DNA from: Manihot esculenta
Lineage: Eukaryota; Streptophyta; Magnoliopsida; Malpighiales; Euphorbiaceae
Direction: 5' to 3'
NCBI RefSeq assembly: GCF_001659605.2
Contig: NC_035166.2
Span: 17,131,003-17,195,002 of the forward strand
DNA: 64,000 nt
The notes below the pieces were generated by a model. That model was not told the origin of the DNA and made no database searches. It was given only the letters and a program-made list of their open reading frames with translations. Shown here one piece after another: positions 22,913 to 33,708 of the stretch (position 1 is its first letter; every line of letters begins with the position of its first letter). A program made the translations under genes and the position numbers.

Positions 22913-24178
22913 TTGTCCCACATCGCAGCAGAGAGAAGACCGGTGGTGAGAGAATTTTATAAGCTCCTTGAGGAGGGGTTGCAGTTAGAGTTATCTGGTA
23001 CAGGTGCCTTGATCGCTCAGATGAAAGTGACGCCTGTGTTTCTGGAGCAGGTGGCTCAGAAACAGCACGAGGACCCAGAGTTGGTAAAGATTGCCAGGAC
23101 TATTCAGTCAGGCAACAATGGTGAGTTCAGATTTGACAACAAAGGGATCCTCCGCTATGGAACTAGGTTATGTGTACCAGATGATGTGAGCCTAAAAGGG
23201 GACATTGTGAGGGAAGCTCATAGTGCCAGGTACAATGTTCACCCTGGAGCCACCAAGATGTACCAGGATTTGAAACGAGTTTATTGGTGGCCAGCCATGA
23301 AGAGAGAGGTGGCACAGTTCGTGTTAGCTTGCGAAGTATGTCAGAGGGTGAAGCTGGAACATCAGAAGCTGGCTAGAATGCTTAACCCACTGCCGATTCC
23401 AGAGTGGAAATGGGAGAATATAGCTATGGATTTTGTAGTGGAGTTACCGGCAGTATCAAACAGACTAGACTCCATATGGGTGATTGTGGACAGACTGACC
23501 AAATCTGCTCATTTCATCCCTGTCAGGAGTGGCTACTCTATAGACAAGTTGGCCCAAGTATTTGTTGATGAGGTGCTCAGATTGCATGGGGCTCCTGTTT
23601 CAATTGTATCTGATAGAGGACCCCAGTTCACCTCCAGGTTTTGGTGGAGTCTGCAGAATGCGATGGGCATAAGGTTGGACTTTAGCACTGCTTTCCATCC
23701 ACAGACGGACGGACAATCAGAGAGGACCATCCAGACTATTGAAGATATGCTCAGAATGTGTGTACTAGATTTTGGCGGTACTTGGAGGCAGCATCTACCT
23801 TTGGTGGAGTTTGCCTACAATAACAGTTATCATGCTACCATAGGGATGGCTCCATACGAAGCTCTGTATGGGAGGAAGTGCAGGTCACCTATTTGTTGGG
23901 AAGAAGTTGAAGAGAAGTCCTTAGCAGAGCCTGAGTTGATTGAGATCACCAGCAGGGTCGTGCCTATGATCAGAGAAAGAATCAAAACTGCTGTGAGTCG
24001 GTAGAAAAGCTATGCAGATGTTCGCAGGAAGCAGCTAGAGTTTCAGGAGGGAGAGTTGGTGTTGCTCAAAGTGTCTCCAATGAAAGGGGTGGTTCGTTTT
24101 GGGAAGAAAGGTAAATTAGCTCCACGGTACATCGGACCCTTCGAGATCTTGCAGAAGATTGGGAATGTATCGTATAAG
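22913..24178 (+). pseudogene. E2 integrase, main part
   Basis: Zinc domain [18 protein letters not shown] then [11 protein letters not shown]. In the core, [18 protein letters not shown] and GQSERT give an intact D, D35E triad, unlike E3. A TAG at 24002-24004 replaces CAG (SRQKSYAD in E3). The C-terminal GPFEILQKIGNVSYK is cut at 24178 by the solo LTR and continues at 26272. Confidence 0.87.
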
Positions 24179-26266
24179 TGACAAAACGGTTGTCAAAGCC
24201 GGTCAAAATAATCAATTCAATTATCAACAATATAAATACTGTAGATAGTGGTGAAAGGATCGTATCCATAGGGAATTGATACTTATTTACCTTCCTTGAG
24301 TAGACCAAATTAAAGAGAGCAGAAAAGAAAAGAAAGTGCAAGTGCATGTAAAGTAAAAATGGGGGTTTTGAGATTGATTTGATTAAGCTAATGAAAAGAG
24401 CAATTAAAAAGAAAGCAGATGGTAAACTAAGTGTAAAACAATGGTGGTAAAAGCTCTAGTTGAAGATTCAGATTCACTTTAGTTGATGGGATTGATCATT
24501 GACTTATATGTTCCTTTGTTGATTCAATAAATTGGCCATGGAGATTGAAAAAGCTTCTCACATCCATTGCCTCTCTTTTAGATTAAATCAATTAGGGAAA
24601 GTCCGCCAATTAATTACTAATTAACAATTGCAAAAGAACGTCTTTGAGCCTTAGGCCTTTTACAAAAGTTAATCGCATAAAGGAATAGAGAGAACCAATT
24701 CTAGTCACCCAAATGCATGGAGACAACACTAGATCATGCAATTTCCTTGGTTGTGCACCAAGTGTTCTTATGTTTAAATGATTCAAGCAAATACGGACTT
24801 AAAATCATTCAAAACAACAATATATCACTTTGCAACAAAAATCAATGGAGATCTTAAATAACAAAGCAATAATGTCCTTAAGCATGAAATCACAAGAATA
24901 CTGAATAACAAAAGATAAACAATGCAGTCCAAGTCTCTCAATCCACAATACAACTAAAGCTTCACTTGTTCTTCAACTAGAATGAAAGGTTTCAGCCACT
25001 CATGGCTGAAACAAAAACCATAAAGAAAGGTAGAAGAAGAGAGGAGGAAGCCGAAGGTGGTGGAGGCGCGGCCTTGCTTGATCCGGATTAGAAGGAGAAG
25101 ATGAGTCTGAAAAGTGTCCAAAAATTCGTGGCTGCCAAAGAGAGTACCTTTTTATAGAGTTTTGGTGCTGTCTAGGTCTTCCTAATTAGTGTAGAGGCTG
25201 CCCAAGGTGCTGCCCAAACTCAACTTGCTGCCCAGGTTGTTGCAGAAGAGGAAGATGGAGAGAACCAAGGCTTTCAGATGGAAGGTGGCGCGCAGATGGC
25301 CTTCAGAATAGGAAAGGAGCGTACCTTATGCCTGAAAAGGAAGGAAGAGCGATCCAAGGATGCCAATAGAGGAAGAAAAGTCGTGGCTTGCTCTGCAGGA
25401 GAGAGGCATGCGCGCGGATGGTACTGAAAGGGAAGGAGGCGCACGGATCAGGCTTTGCAGAAGAGGTAGGCGCGTGGATGCTTCTGAATAGGAAGTATTT
25501 GCTGTCCAAACTTCCTATTTAGATGGAGCCTCTGCTGAACTATGAATCTGGACTGAATGAAGGCCAAGTGCATTGAGATCTCCTTCCTAAATAGGGAGTG
25601 GCGCGCAGATTGTGTTGCAAGAGGCAGGTGGTGCGCAGTCATTGAATGCAGAAGGGAAAGTGGATCTACCAAGTCTTTCCTTTTTAGGTGGAGCCTTCGT
25701 TTGAATTTTAAACGCTGAACGCAGAAGAGGCAAGTGTGCTTTCATGAGATCTTGCTGCCTAAATTGGAAGATATGACTGCTGCAGTGTGTGCACATCTTT
25801 GAACAAGGAAAGAAATATCTGCGATTCGTATTTCAAATAATCTCCTGACTGAGCTTTCCTTATTTGCTTTTGCCTCTGCACTTTCCTCATTTGAAGACTT
25901 TTCTTTTCTAAAAACCTGCCTTATTTGAAAACTTTCCTTATTTGGCACATGTTCTAAATAAGGCAGGAGAGATTCTGCAGTTCGAATTTCGGACAGTTTG
26001 CTGACTGTGCCTTTTGACTCTTTCTTTATTTGGCACTTTCCATATATGAAAACTTTCCTTATTTGGAACTTTCCATATATGAAAACTTTTCTTTTTTGGA
26101 ACTTTCCATATTTGGCACTTTTTGGCAGTTTTAAGAGCATTTTCTCCAGAATGTCTTTTCACACCTAGTTTCTGCAAAACATGAACAAAACAACCAAATT
26201 AGGCAGAAAAGGTGCAAATAAACATCATTAAGAACATGATAATATGGCCTAAAATACGCCTTGTCA
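24179..26266 (-). mobile_element. Probable solo LTR (2.1 kb) inserted in E2 integrase
   Basis: 2088 bp starting TGACAAAACGG and ending GCCTTGTCA, with short TGACAA/TTGTCA inverted termini. The target duplication is ATAAG (24174-24178, 26267-26271). Removing it restores NVSYKLDL of the integrase. It has no ORF with recognisable domains. The minus strand is preferred because CCCTATGGATACGATCC then lies near the 3' end, as in the LTR ends of several plant gypsy families. It contains three 33 bp tandem units at 26031-26120 and scattered GCGCGCAGAT/GCGCACGGAT motifs at 25280-25640. A non-autonomous element is the alternative. Confidence 0.7.
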
Positions 26267-26271
26267 ATAAG

Positions 26272-26534
26272 TTAGATTTACCTGCTCTATGGAAAGAATC
26301 CATCCGGTTTTCCACGTTTCTATGCTACGAAAGTTCGTGTCAAATCCGGACAAGGTTTTTAGTGAGCCTAATGTAGAGATCCTTGGTGATCTCACCTATG
26401 TTGAGCAGCCAGTACGAATTCTAGACACGCAGATCCGGAAGTTGAGAAATAAGGAGATCCCAATGGTGAAAGTCCTTTGGAACCACCATAATCTTGAAGA
26501 GTGTACTTGAGAGACACGGGAGTCTATGCTCCAG
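26272..26534 (+). pseudogene. E2 integrase end and chromodomain-like tail
   Basis: After the ATAAG duplication the integrase resumes as KLDL. A single-base loss near 26287 (GCTCTATGG against GCTTCAATGG in E3) shifts the frame into [15 protein letters not shown]. The chromodomain follows: LTYVEQPVRILDTQIRKLRN, IPMVKVLWNHH, EECT. The Trp of EECTWE is a TGA stop at 26508-26510. The frame then reads ETRESMLQQYPYLF-stop as in E3. Confidence 0.8.
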
Positions 26535-26654
26535 CAATACCCCTACCTCTTTTGAGGTTAGAATTTATGTTTTCTTTTGTGTTATTATGCTATGTTCATG
26601 TTTTGGTTATAGTATGCATATGGTAGAGAGGAACATTCGGGGACGAATGTTCTT

Positions 26655-26666
26655 AGGGGGGGAGAA
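26655..26666 (+). other. E2 polypurine tract
   Basis: A run of seven G flanked by A and followed by AGAA, directly before the 3' LTR start TGTAATACCC. Confidence 0.88.
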
Positions 26667-28958
26667 TGTAATACCCGGCTAGACCCCGGCAGCAGCATTC
26701 CTACTGTCTGGCGGAATCTCTGTTGGAATTCGGGATTCATGGATGTCGGAGCCTTCCATAGGGGTAAAACAGAGGGTTTTTCAAAATGTTTTTTCATGAT
26801 TTTATGTTTTTGATTAAGAAAATTGAGTTTTGAAAAGGAAAAGACCAAGGAGGCCATTGCCAGGTTCAGCCGCCGAAAGTGAAGTTCGGCCGCCTAAAGT
26901 TGCATGCTTTTGCTGCCCCCGAATCCCCACTTCGGCTGCCGAAGGTGGTGGAAGTTTGCATGTAGCTTTGGCCGCCGAAGGGGAGTCGGTTGGCCACCTA
27001 TAAAAGCCCCTTTGACCAGAAATGGAGTGTGCTTTCACTCTCTTTTCGTGCAAAGGTAGGTTTTTGTCCTCCTTTGGTTGTTTTCATTTTGTTCTTCCAA
27101 ATCATGCAAGCTTTAATGAGTTTTTAACTTGGTTTTTGAAGTTTTGAGCAAAAGAAGGCAAAGTTGAAAGACTTGGAGCTTTTGGATCGTTTTCCTCTCC
27201 ATCTCTGAGTTAGGACCATCAATCCTCTCGATCTTCAAGAGGTAAGCATGGATCCTCACCTCCTCTTATGTTTTAAGCATGTTTTAAAGGGTTTAAGAGA
27301 GTTTTGTGGCATGTTTAGAGTGGATCTAAAAGTTGGAGTATATGTTGATCATATGCTATATAAGATGCTTTGATTTTGCTTGAGGAGTTTGAACTAGTTT
27401 TTAAGCTCCTATATGCGTGGATAAGGGTATATGCATGGTTATGAGAGGTTGGTTGCATGTTGAGAGTGTGTGGTAAGATTTTGGAGACTGAATATGTATG
27501 TTTAACCCGAGTTCTGCCTTCTTGGAGAACTCAGGTTCGACCGCCGAACCCCTTATGGAGGCTGTTTTGGCCGCCTAAACTCGCCCCCGAAGGTTTGAAC
27601 TTTCAGCTCTGGATGGAGTTTCGGCCTCCGAACATGCCGCCGAAGGTGGGTGACTTTCGGCTCTGGAAGGTCTTTCAACCCCCGAACCTTGCCCCCGAAA
27701 GTTTAGACTTTCGGATCTGGAAGGGACTTTCAACCGCCGAAGGTGCCGCCGAAAGTGCCTGAGTTTCGGATCTGGAGAGGGGTTCGGCCGCCGAAGATGC
27801 CGCCGAAAGACCCCCGTCCAGCCTTCCTTTGCTTGTTTTTCCATGCATGTTTGAGATGTTTTATGGGGTTTTTGGGGGAATGTTTAGAGTTATGATAGAG
27901 TATGTCGGTACCTCATTTGAGTCCACCTGTGTAGGTTCGGACCCGAGGAACTAAGGAGGCCCTCAATGTTAGCTGATTCAGAGGTATTCCAGCGTCTACT
28001 AGAGGTGAGTAGAACTGAACTATGTTTTCAATTAAATAAAAGGTTTTCGCATGACTCATGCATCATAAATGCCATGTGTATCTAAGATGTATTGCATTCG
28101 AACTCACAAATATGTTGCACTGCATTATATGTTATGGATGTGGATGAATGTTGGATGATCCTTTAGTCCTTGAGGGAAGTCCAGAGGCCCATTCTACGCC
28201 CTGGCATGATATATGAGGAAGTCCAGAGGCCCATGCTATGCCCTGGCACCATGTAGGAGAAAGACCAGAGGCCCATTCTATGCCACTGGCATGATAGTGT
28301 TATTGTTAGGTTATGAGAAAGACTAGGAGCCCATGCTACGCCCTGGCACTATTGATATGTATGAGGACTATTGGTGACAAGTTCATCCTTGATATGACTT
28401 GTTTGTGATGTGATGCATTTCATGGAGGCATGTTTTGTTGATTTTATTGGTACTCTACTCACTGGGCTCTAATAGCTCACCCCTCTCCTTAACCCCCAGG
28501 TTTGCAGGGCCAAAGATAGCATGGGATAGCTACAGGAGTAAAGTTATGTAATAGTTCTGTAGTGGACATGTATTGTAAAATGATGTAAAGTCATGTAGTG
28601 TATATTGGTGATAGAGTTGTGCTTGGCCCTAGAGCTGGTTATTTCCTTTTGTACATTATCTGTATATTATTATGTTTTATAATGATATATGTTGAGGACC
28701 AAGCTTAAAGTATGAAATGATGACCCAACTAGAGCATTTGATGAGGGCTCTAGTATGGGGTTTTATGTTTACAGAGTTAATGTGCATGCACAGGTTAAGC
28801 TTGGTAGATGTAAAGTTTTAAATTTTTATGGAAATTGCTGATCATGTATGGGATTTACCAGGTTTACAGAATGCATAGCAGGCTTGCTACGGGTCCCGGC
28901 GGCCTTAAGTCGATCTGGATCCTAGCGCCGGTAGCGGTCCGGTCTCCGGGTCGTTACA
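26667..28958 (+). repeat. E2 3' LTR (full length)
   Basis: 2292 bp, the complete version of the LTR. It has a TATA box at 26999-27006, several TTCGGCCGCCGAA-like sites at 26865-27800, degenerate tandem units around 28170-28350, and the CATTG-type target that E3 used in the other copy. It ends GTCGTTACA, followed by GCACT (28959-28963). Confidence 0.93.
26999..27006 (+). promoter_or_regulatory. E2 LTR TATA box
   Basis: TATAAAAG within GGCCACCTATAAAAGCCCC, about 330 bp into the LTR. The corresponding segment is deleted from the E2 5' LTR. Confidence 0.7.
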
Positions 28959-28963
28959 GCACT

Positions 28964-29188
28964 GCTGCTTATCAACAAAAGGCAGCTCGTTCCTATAGCC
29001 CGAGAATTAGAGAAAGGAGCCTGAAAGTTGGAGATTTAGCCCTGAGGAGGCTAGAAGCAACGGGGAAAAGAGCAGCAGTAGGGAAGTTGGCACCAACCTG
29101 GGAGGGCCCCTTCAAGATAATTAAAGTCGTCAAGCCTGGAGTCTACCGGATTGAAGACCTGCAAGGGAATCAGGAGCCTCATGCTTAG
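28964..29188 (+). pseudogene. E1 integrase C-terminal part
   Basis: Continues exactly from 7867. TAAYQQKAARSYSPRIRERS, then VGDLALRRLEATGK, GKLAPTWEGPFKIIKVV and GVYRIEDLQG, the usual end of Tat integrases, with a TAG stop at 29186-29188. The segment is open, so the E1 lesions lie mainly upstream. Confidence 0.88.
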
Positions 29189-29329
29189 AGTATCCAACAC
29201 CTGATGAGGTACTTTCCTTGAAATATGTACAATGTAATACTCTATACTCTGAAAATATGAATGAATGAGAAATGTTATTTTTATCTCCCTATATGTCTAG
29301 AGTTTTTTTTCAAAACAGACACTGAAAGC

Positions 29330-29530
29330 CCTCAGTGAGGTGGGTGACTGGCCTCAAAAAATGACCACCAGCACCATAAAACTGAGCTGGAGAGGAAACA
29401 AGCCCTTAGTAAGGTAGGTGGCTGGCCTCAAAAAATGACCGCTATCACCACAAAACTGAGCTGGAGAGGAAACAAGTCCTCAGTGAGACAGGTGACTGGC
29501 CTCAAAAAATGACCGTCAGCACCACAAAAT
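29330..29530 (+). repeat. 74 bp tandem repeat, three units
   Basis: GGCCTCAAAAAATGACC recurs at 29350, 29424 and 29498, exactly 74 bp apart, with CTGAGCTGGAGAGGAAACAAG between. A decayed fourth unit lies near 29780-29850. Confidence 0.88.
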
Positions 29531-29550
29531 CGAGATGAGAGGACGAAGCG

Positions 29551-29762
29551 ACAGTAAGGCCAAAGAGTCTAAATCACGTGCAAGGCCAAAGAGCCTGGAA
29601 GCAACAGTAAGGCCAAAGAGCTTGAATCCCGTGCAAGGCCAAAGAGGCTGGAAGCGACAGTAAGGCCAAATAGCCTAAATCTCGAATAAGGCCAATGAGC
29701 CTGGAAACGACAGTAAGGCCAATAAGCCTGAATCCCGAGCGAGGCTACGCAAAACCGAGTTG
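29551..29762 (+). repeat. 53 bp tandem repeat, four units
   Basis: ACAGTAAGGCCAA starts at 29551, 29604, 29657 and 29710, a constant 53 bp. Each unit contains a second, shorter AAGGCCAA/GAGCCT half, so the unit itself looks like an old dimer. Confidence 0.9.
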
Positions 29763-31461
29763 AGAGGGAAATAAAGCCTCAGTTAGGTAGGTGACTAATC
29801 TCGGACAATGACCGCCAGCACCAACAAGCTGAGTTGAGAAGGAAAAGATTAACAAAGAAAAAACAAAGGCACCAAGCCTCCCCTCAAAAGAAAAAGTTAA
29901 GGCAAAATGAACAAACAAACAGGTAGACCGAAATACAGCCTGCATAAGGCTCAACACGTAAGCAGAAAAGTAAGCCTGACCTCATGAAAAAAGCTTAGAG
30001 CATCCAAATTCAAGAAGCAAAATCCTGAACCCCCAAGCTTGCAGCACAAGCAGCATCACAGACTATAGGCATACGAAAAAAGCCTGAGCAAAAAGCAAAG
30101 AGCCGAGCTCCTAGCTCGAATGAATTCACGACATATAAACCATTAGCAGAATATGCTAAGTACAGGAAGATAATAATAGCAAGCCAAGATTTTCAATCGG
30201 AGGGGCCCACAGGCTTCGAACACGCAAAAACAGCCAAACCGCGTGAGGACAATCGAGCTTGAAGATTGGACGAATCCTTAGCAGCTCGGATGAGCCCATG
30301 GCCCTTGGCATTTAGTTTATAATTTCCTGATAATTATCGCATCAAACAAAAGAGAAAACCCAAGGATGACGCGTCCGACCTTGCAGCTCGGATAGGCTCA
30401 GGAGATCATTCCTCCAAGAAAAGAGGGTCATTCCTCTAAGTGCAAACGAGTTCATCGGGGCAACACAAAAAAAAAAGTACTATACATCCGAGCTCATGAC
30501 GCTGAGGAAGTAGCAAGTAAATGATGCAAATGCCCTCATAAGAATGGGAAAAACTTACAAGTCAAATACTTAGCATAATTCTGAGCTTTCAGCCCAGATC
30601 TGCCCATTTGATAGAGTTACACAGGGGACAATTTAGTCCGTTAAGTGAGTAAGTTGAGTAAGTTGGAATTTATTAAGCATAAGTAGGTTAAGTAAGTTGG
30701 AGGAAGCTCACAAGTTAAGACAATGAAGATGAGTTGAGTCCTGAAGAGCTTAGCAGCTTGGCAAAGCAAAGAAAGCGAGGTGTACAAAAAATAATCTAAG
30801 TATAAACAAAGCTTGTGCTGAGATGAAATATCATTTGTTATTACTGCAAATGCCCAGGTCAACATACATTCAGACATCAAGTAAAAAGACAAGAAATAAA
30901 AGTGCAACAAATAAAACAAACACAAAGGCAAAGTAGGTAAAAAAAGAAACATCTTTATTCATTTATTGGTTTACAGATACAGAGGAAGAGCCCGAATTGA
31001 CAAGATCATTCAAGGGCTTATTTACTCTGTCTTCTCCTTGGGGTCCAGCTGGCAGGGGAGGAGCTCCTTTAGGCAGCAGGTATCATCCTCTCCGTAGCTC
31101 ACCTCCTCTCCGTCAGAGTCGACTGTGAGAGCTCGAAGGGCTGCCAACGGAGTGAAGGGGACATCCCTAGCTGCCTTCAAACCTTGATTAAATTCAGAGG
31201 CAAACATGCAAAAGGCTGAGTTGTATAAATCTTCCTTCATCGCATCAGAAGCCTTATACTCCGCAAGTCGCGCCTCACAGGCTTGCTCAATCTTGGCCTT
31301 CAGCTCAGCAGAATCCTTATATTCCTGCAGGCGCTCCCCACAGGCCAACTGGACCCTATCCTTCGCAAGTCTAGCATCCCTCAATAGGGCAGAGCACCTC
31401 TCCTCCGTAGTAGTGACCTCTTGGCAGAGTTTCTATTGCTGAAGCCATGACTCCTCCTGAT

Positions 31462-32264
31462 ACAGATCCAATAGGGAAAATTTCTAACAATGGTGTGGAG
31501 CAAACTTATATCATTGAAATGGATCTAAAAGGAGTTCAAAATCATATTCATATAATCCATATACATTTGGGGCATGCTTCAACTCATATGGGGCAGATTT
31601 GGTGCAATACTTGCAATCATAGGCTTAGAGAGTTTAATCAAACATATAGGCCAAAACTATACGAAGGGAAGCCTAAAGTAAAGATCAAGAAAGGCTTTTA
31701 TGGAGATTCAACTTTGTCATGATGGGCTTGCTATGTTTTATTATTTAAATACTTGCTTTTATTTTGGCTTTGTTTTGACTTGTATTCTGGCCATATTTTA
31801 TCTTTTAAGTTTTAGAGTGTTGGGCCATGTCTTGGCCTTATGTTTTAATACTTATGAGTTTGATGTGTTATTTTAGTATATGATTGGACTTGGACCTTAT
31901 GTGTGGTTCGGTCAGGCCTGAGAAGAGTGTCTTAGGCTTTTATTTATTTTCTCCTTACTATATAAGGATAAGAAACACTTGTAAGAGGCAGCTTTGAATC
32001 TAAATTTTTAGAATTTTTTTCATGCCTTTGGCGTGTATTGCTTTGAGTGAGAGTGAGGATTTGCTTTCATCAATTGCACCAAGAATCTTGGCTAACTTAT
32101 CAACTATTTATTGTGGCGTTTGTCGGATTCTCATCTAAATCCTTCAATCATTGGTGTTTCAGCTTCTCTAAGTGTTGGGTGCCATAGGAGGTGGGTTTAT
32201 CAAATCTCTGAATTCCATATCTACTTGTACGTGTGGGTTTGAGGCTTGTGCCATAGGATTCCGC
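31462..32264 (+). mobile_element. X: second copy of the 0.8 kb repeat
   Basis: About 803 bp matching 6908-7713 in reverse. Read on the plus strand: an open frame reaching TGA near 31720 (SNNGVEQTYIIEMDL and HIHLGHASTHMGQIW are shared by both copies). Then comes an AT-rich stretch with CTATATAAGGATAAGAAA near 31965, TTCAATCA at about 32140, and TTGGTGTTTCAGCTTC. It ends GCCATAGGATTCC. It interrupts the coiled-coil exon of the antisense gene. No clear target duplication was found. Confidence 0.65.
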
Positions 32265-32741
32265 ATCACCTCTGCTGCCAAGGCCATGCCTTTCAGGTCC
32301 TCGGCATGCTTGTTGAGCTCCTACTGAAGAACAGCAGCCCGGGCCAAAGCTTCCTCCCTCTGGGCCATCGCCTCTTTGCACTGAGCCTAGGCCTCGTCCT
32401 GTTGAGCCTTTGCCTCCTCACATTGAGCCTAGGCCTCGTCGCGTTGAGCTCTGATATCATCTCATTCACGACAAAATTCCTCCAGAGAAGACAACTGCAC
32501 CAAAGCCTTGTCCCGTCGAGAATCTACCATAGAAGCCCGCTTGGAAGCCCTGCCGACCTCATCCCGCATCTCCCCCAAGCGAAGGGTGAGGTTGTCGAGC
32601 TGACTTTTGAGCAACTATATGCCCACGAGCATCACCAGTCGCCACGAGATTCTCCTTATGGGAGGCTTCATCAATTTGCAGGTCCATCGAGCCTTGGAGG
32701 GACTGGTCCCGAGCATCGATCTCCATGTATATGCCAAGCGC

Positions 32742-32817
32742 CTAGCAAAAAGAGACAACAAATAGAGTTAGAAAAGCAAGGGAACAAAGCAGACTTGAAA
32801 ATAACGAAATAACTCAC
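32742..32817 (-). other. Predicted intron 2 of antisense gene, copy A
   Basis: Minus strand GTGAGTTATT to TTTTTGCTAG, 76 bp, T-rich, joining CTCATG to GCGCTTGGC in frame. The splice-site strength makes this convincing. RNA evidence is not available. Confidence 0.65.
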
Positions 32818-33618
32818 CATGAGGAGCATCTCTCGGAGGCTGTCTCCCAACTCCTCCCAAGACCGCGAGCGAAAAGCCACCTGTTGCTTAGTAGAGCAGC
32901 TCAGATGGCTGGCGAGAGTGAGGAAGCATGGATTAGAGACTTGAGATACCCCGCCAAACATCTTCTCCCGCAACAACTAAGCCACAGATGTCACCATGGA
33001 CCCAGGAGTTATCTCAGCTGCGTTACGGAGCTCGTTGTCAGGGGCAGAAGGCAACAACCCCACAGCTTGCTTCCCTTTTTCAGTAGGAGAAGGGAGAATG
33101 TCCTCAGGAGACTCAACTACACGTGCCTTCTTGGAGACCTGGCCTTCGAGAAGGACCTCGAAAGACTGGACTCGCTTGCCAGTGTAGCCACTAATCACAA
33201 TGACACCAACGGCAGCGGCCTGCTCAGATCGTCTTGGAGAAGGAGCGACCTCGGTCCCCCCTTGGAGCTACCCTCTGTAGACTCTTCGATGGTGATAGGC
33301 TCACGGGAGGCTGGAGTGGAGGTCGACTTGGGCCTGGGGGCCGCGGGAGACTTGGAGGAGCTCGAAGTCCTGCCGTGGGTGGAAGCCTTGGAGGCTGCAG
33401 AGCGTGAACCCTTGGAGGCAGGCACCAGAGCCCGAGAAGAAGCAGGGACAGGAGGAGAAGTCCGACCAGCCACCGAGGGAGAGATGGCTTGGAAGGCCTC
33501 CTGGTCACGTTTGCCACAGATTGGCCAGCCCGGAAGGCCTCCAAGGTAGCCCTCATATTCTTTCTGGATATTGTGAAGTTCCTCGGCGGCTTAATCTTGT
33601 CCATGGGCGTAGAGGAAG

Positions 33619-33708
33619 CTTCGAATAACAAAAATGACAAACGATTTAAAACAAATACAAGAAAAAGACAAGAAATAGAAGGAAAAAGGCAGAACATCAA
33701 ACAAATAC
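33619..33708 (-). other. Predicted intron 1 of antisense gene, copy A
   Basis: Minus strand GTATTTGTTTG to ATTCGAAG, 90 bp, T-rich. It joins DV to ASSTPMDKIKPPRNF in frame. Copy B has the same intron with a better acceptor, TTATTCGCAG. Confidence 0.6.

Larger units (their letters stand above)
7868..28958 (+). mobile_element. E2: Tekay/Del-type chromovirus (Ty3/gypsy) nested in E1
   Basis: Starts TGTAATACCCGGC and ends GGGTCGTTACA, with the 5 bp target duplication GCACT at 7863-7867 and 28959-28963. Removing 7868-28963 restores the E1 integrase reading. Order: 5' LTR (split by E3), iMet-type primer site, gag with CCHC knuckle, protease, RT, RNase H, integrase (split by a probable solo LTR), chromodomain-like tail, polypurine tract, 3' LTR. 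Protein motifs and LTRs of more than 2 kb fit the Tekay/Del clade. The coding region has many stops and frameshifts, so it is dead. Net of the insertions it would be about 9.2 kb. Confidence 0.9.
29189..31021 (+). repeat. E1 3' non-coding region with tandem repeats
   Basis: No ORF with recognisable features on either strand. It holds two short tandem arrays (74 bp and 53 bp units, listed separately), then 1.2 kb of purine-rich sequence with repeated GAGCTC/AGCTCGGAT words. Long 3' regions with tandem repeats are typical of Tat/Ogre elements. Confidence 0.75.

Noticed and set aside
25303..26177. ORFs of 68-132 codons in the probable solo LTR (for example the stretch with repeated KKSFHIWK words)
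   Set aside because: The repeats come from the 33 bp tandem units. No domain is visible and LTRs are usually non-coding.
29551..29762. CRISPR array or regulatory RNA cluster
   Set aside because: The 53 bp units have no unique spacers and lie in the 3' region of a retrotransposon.
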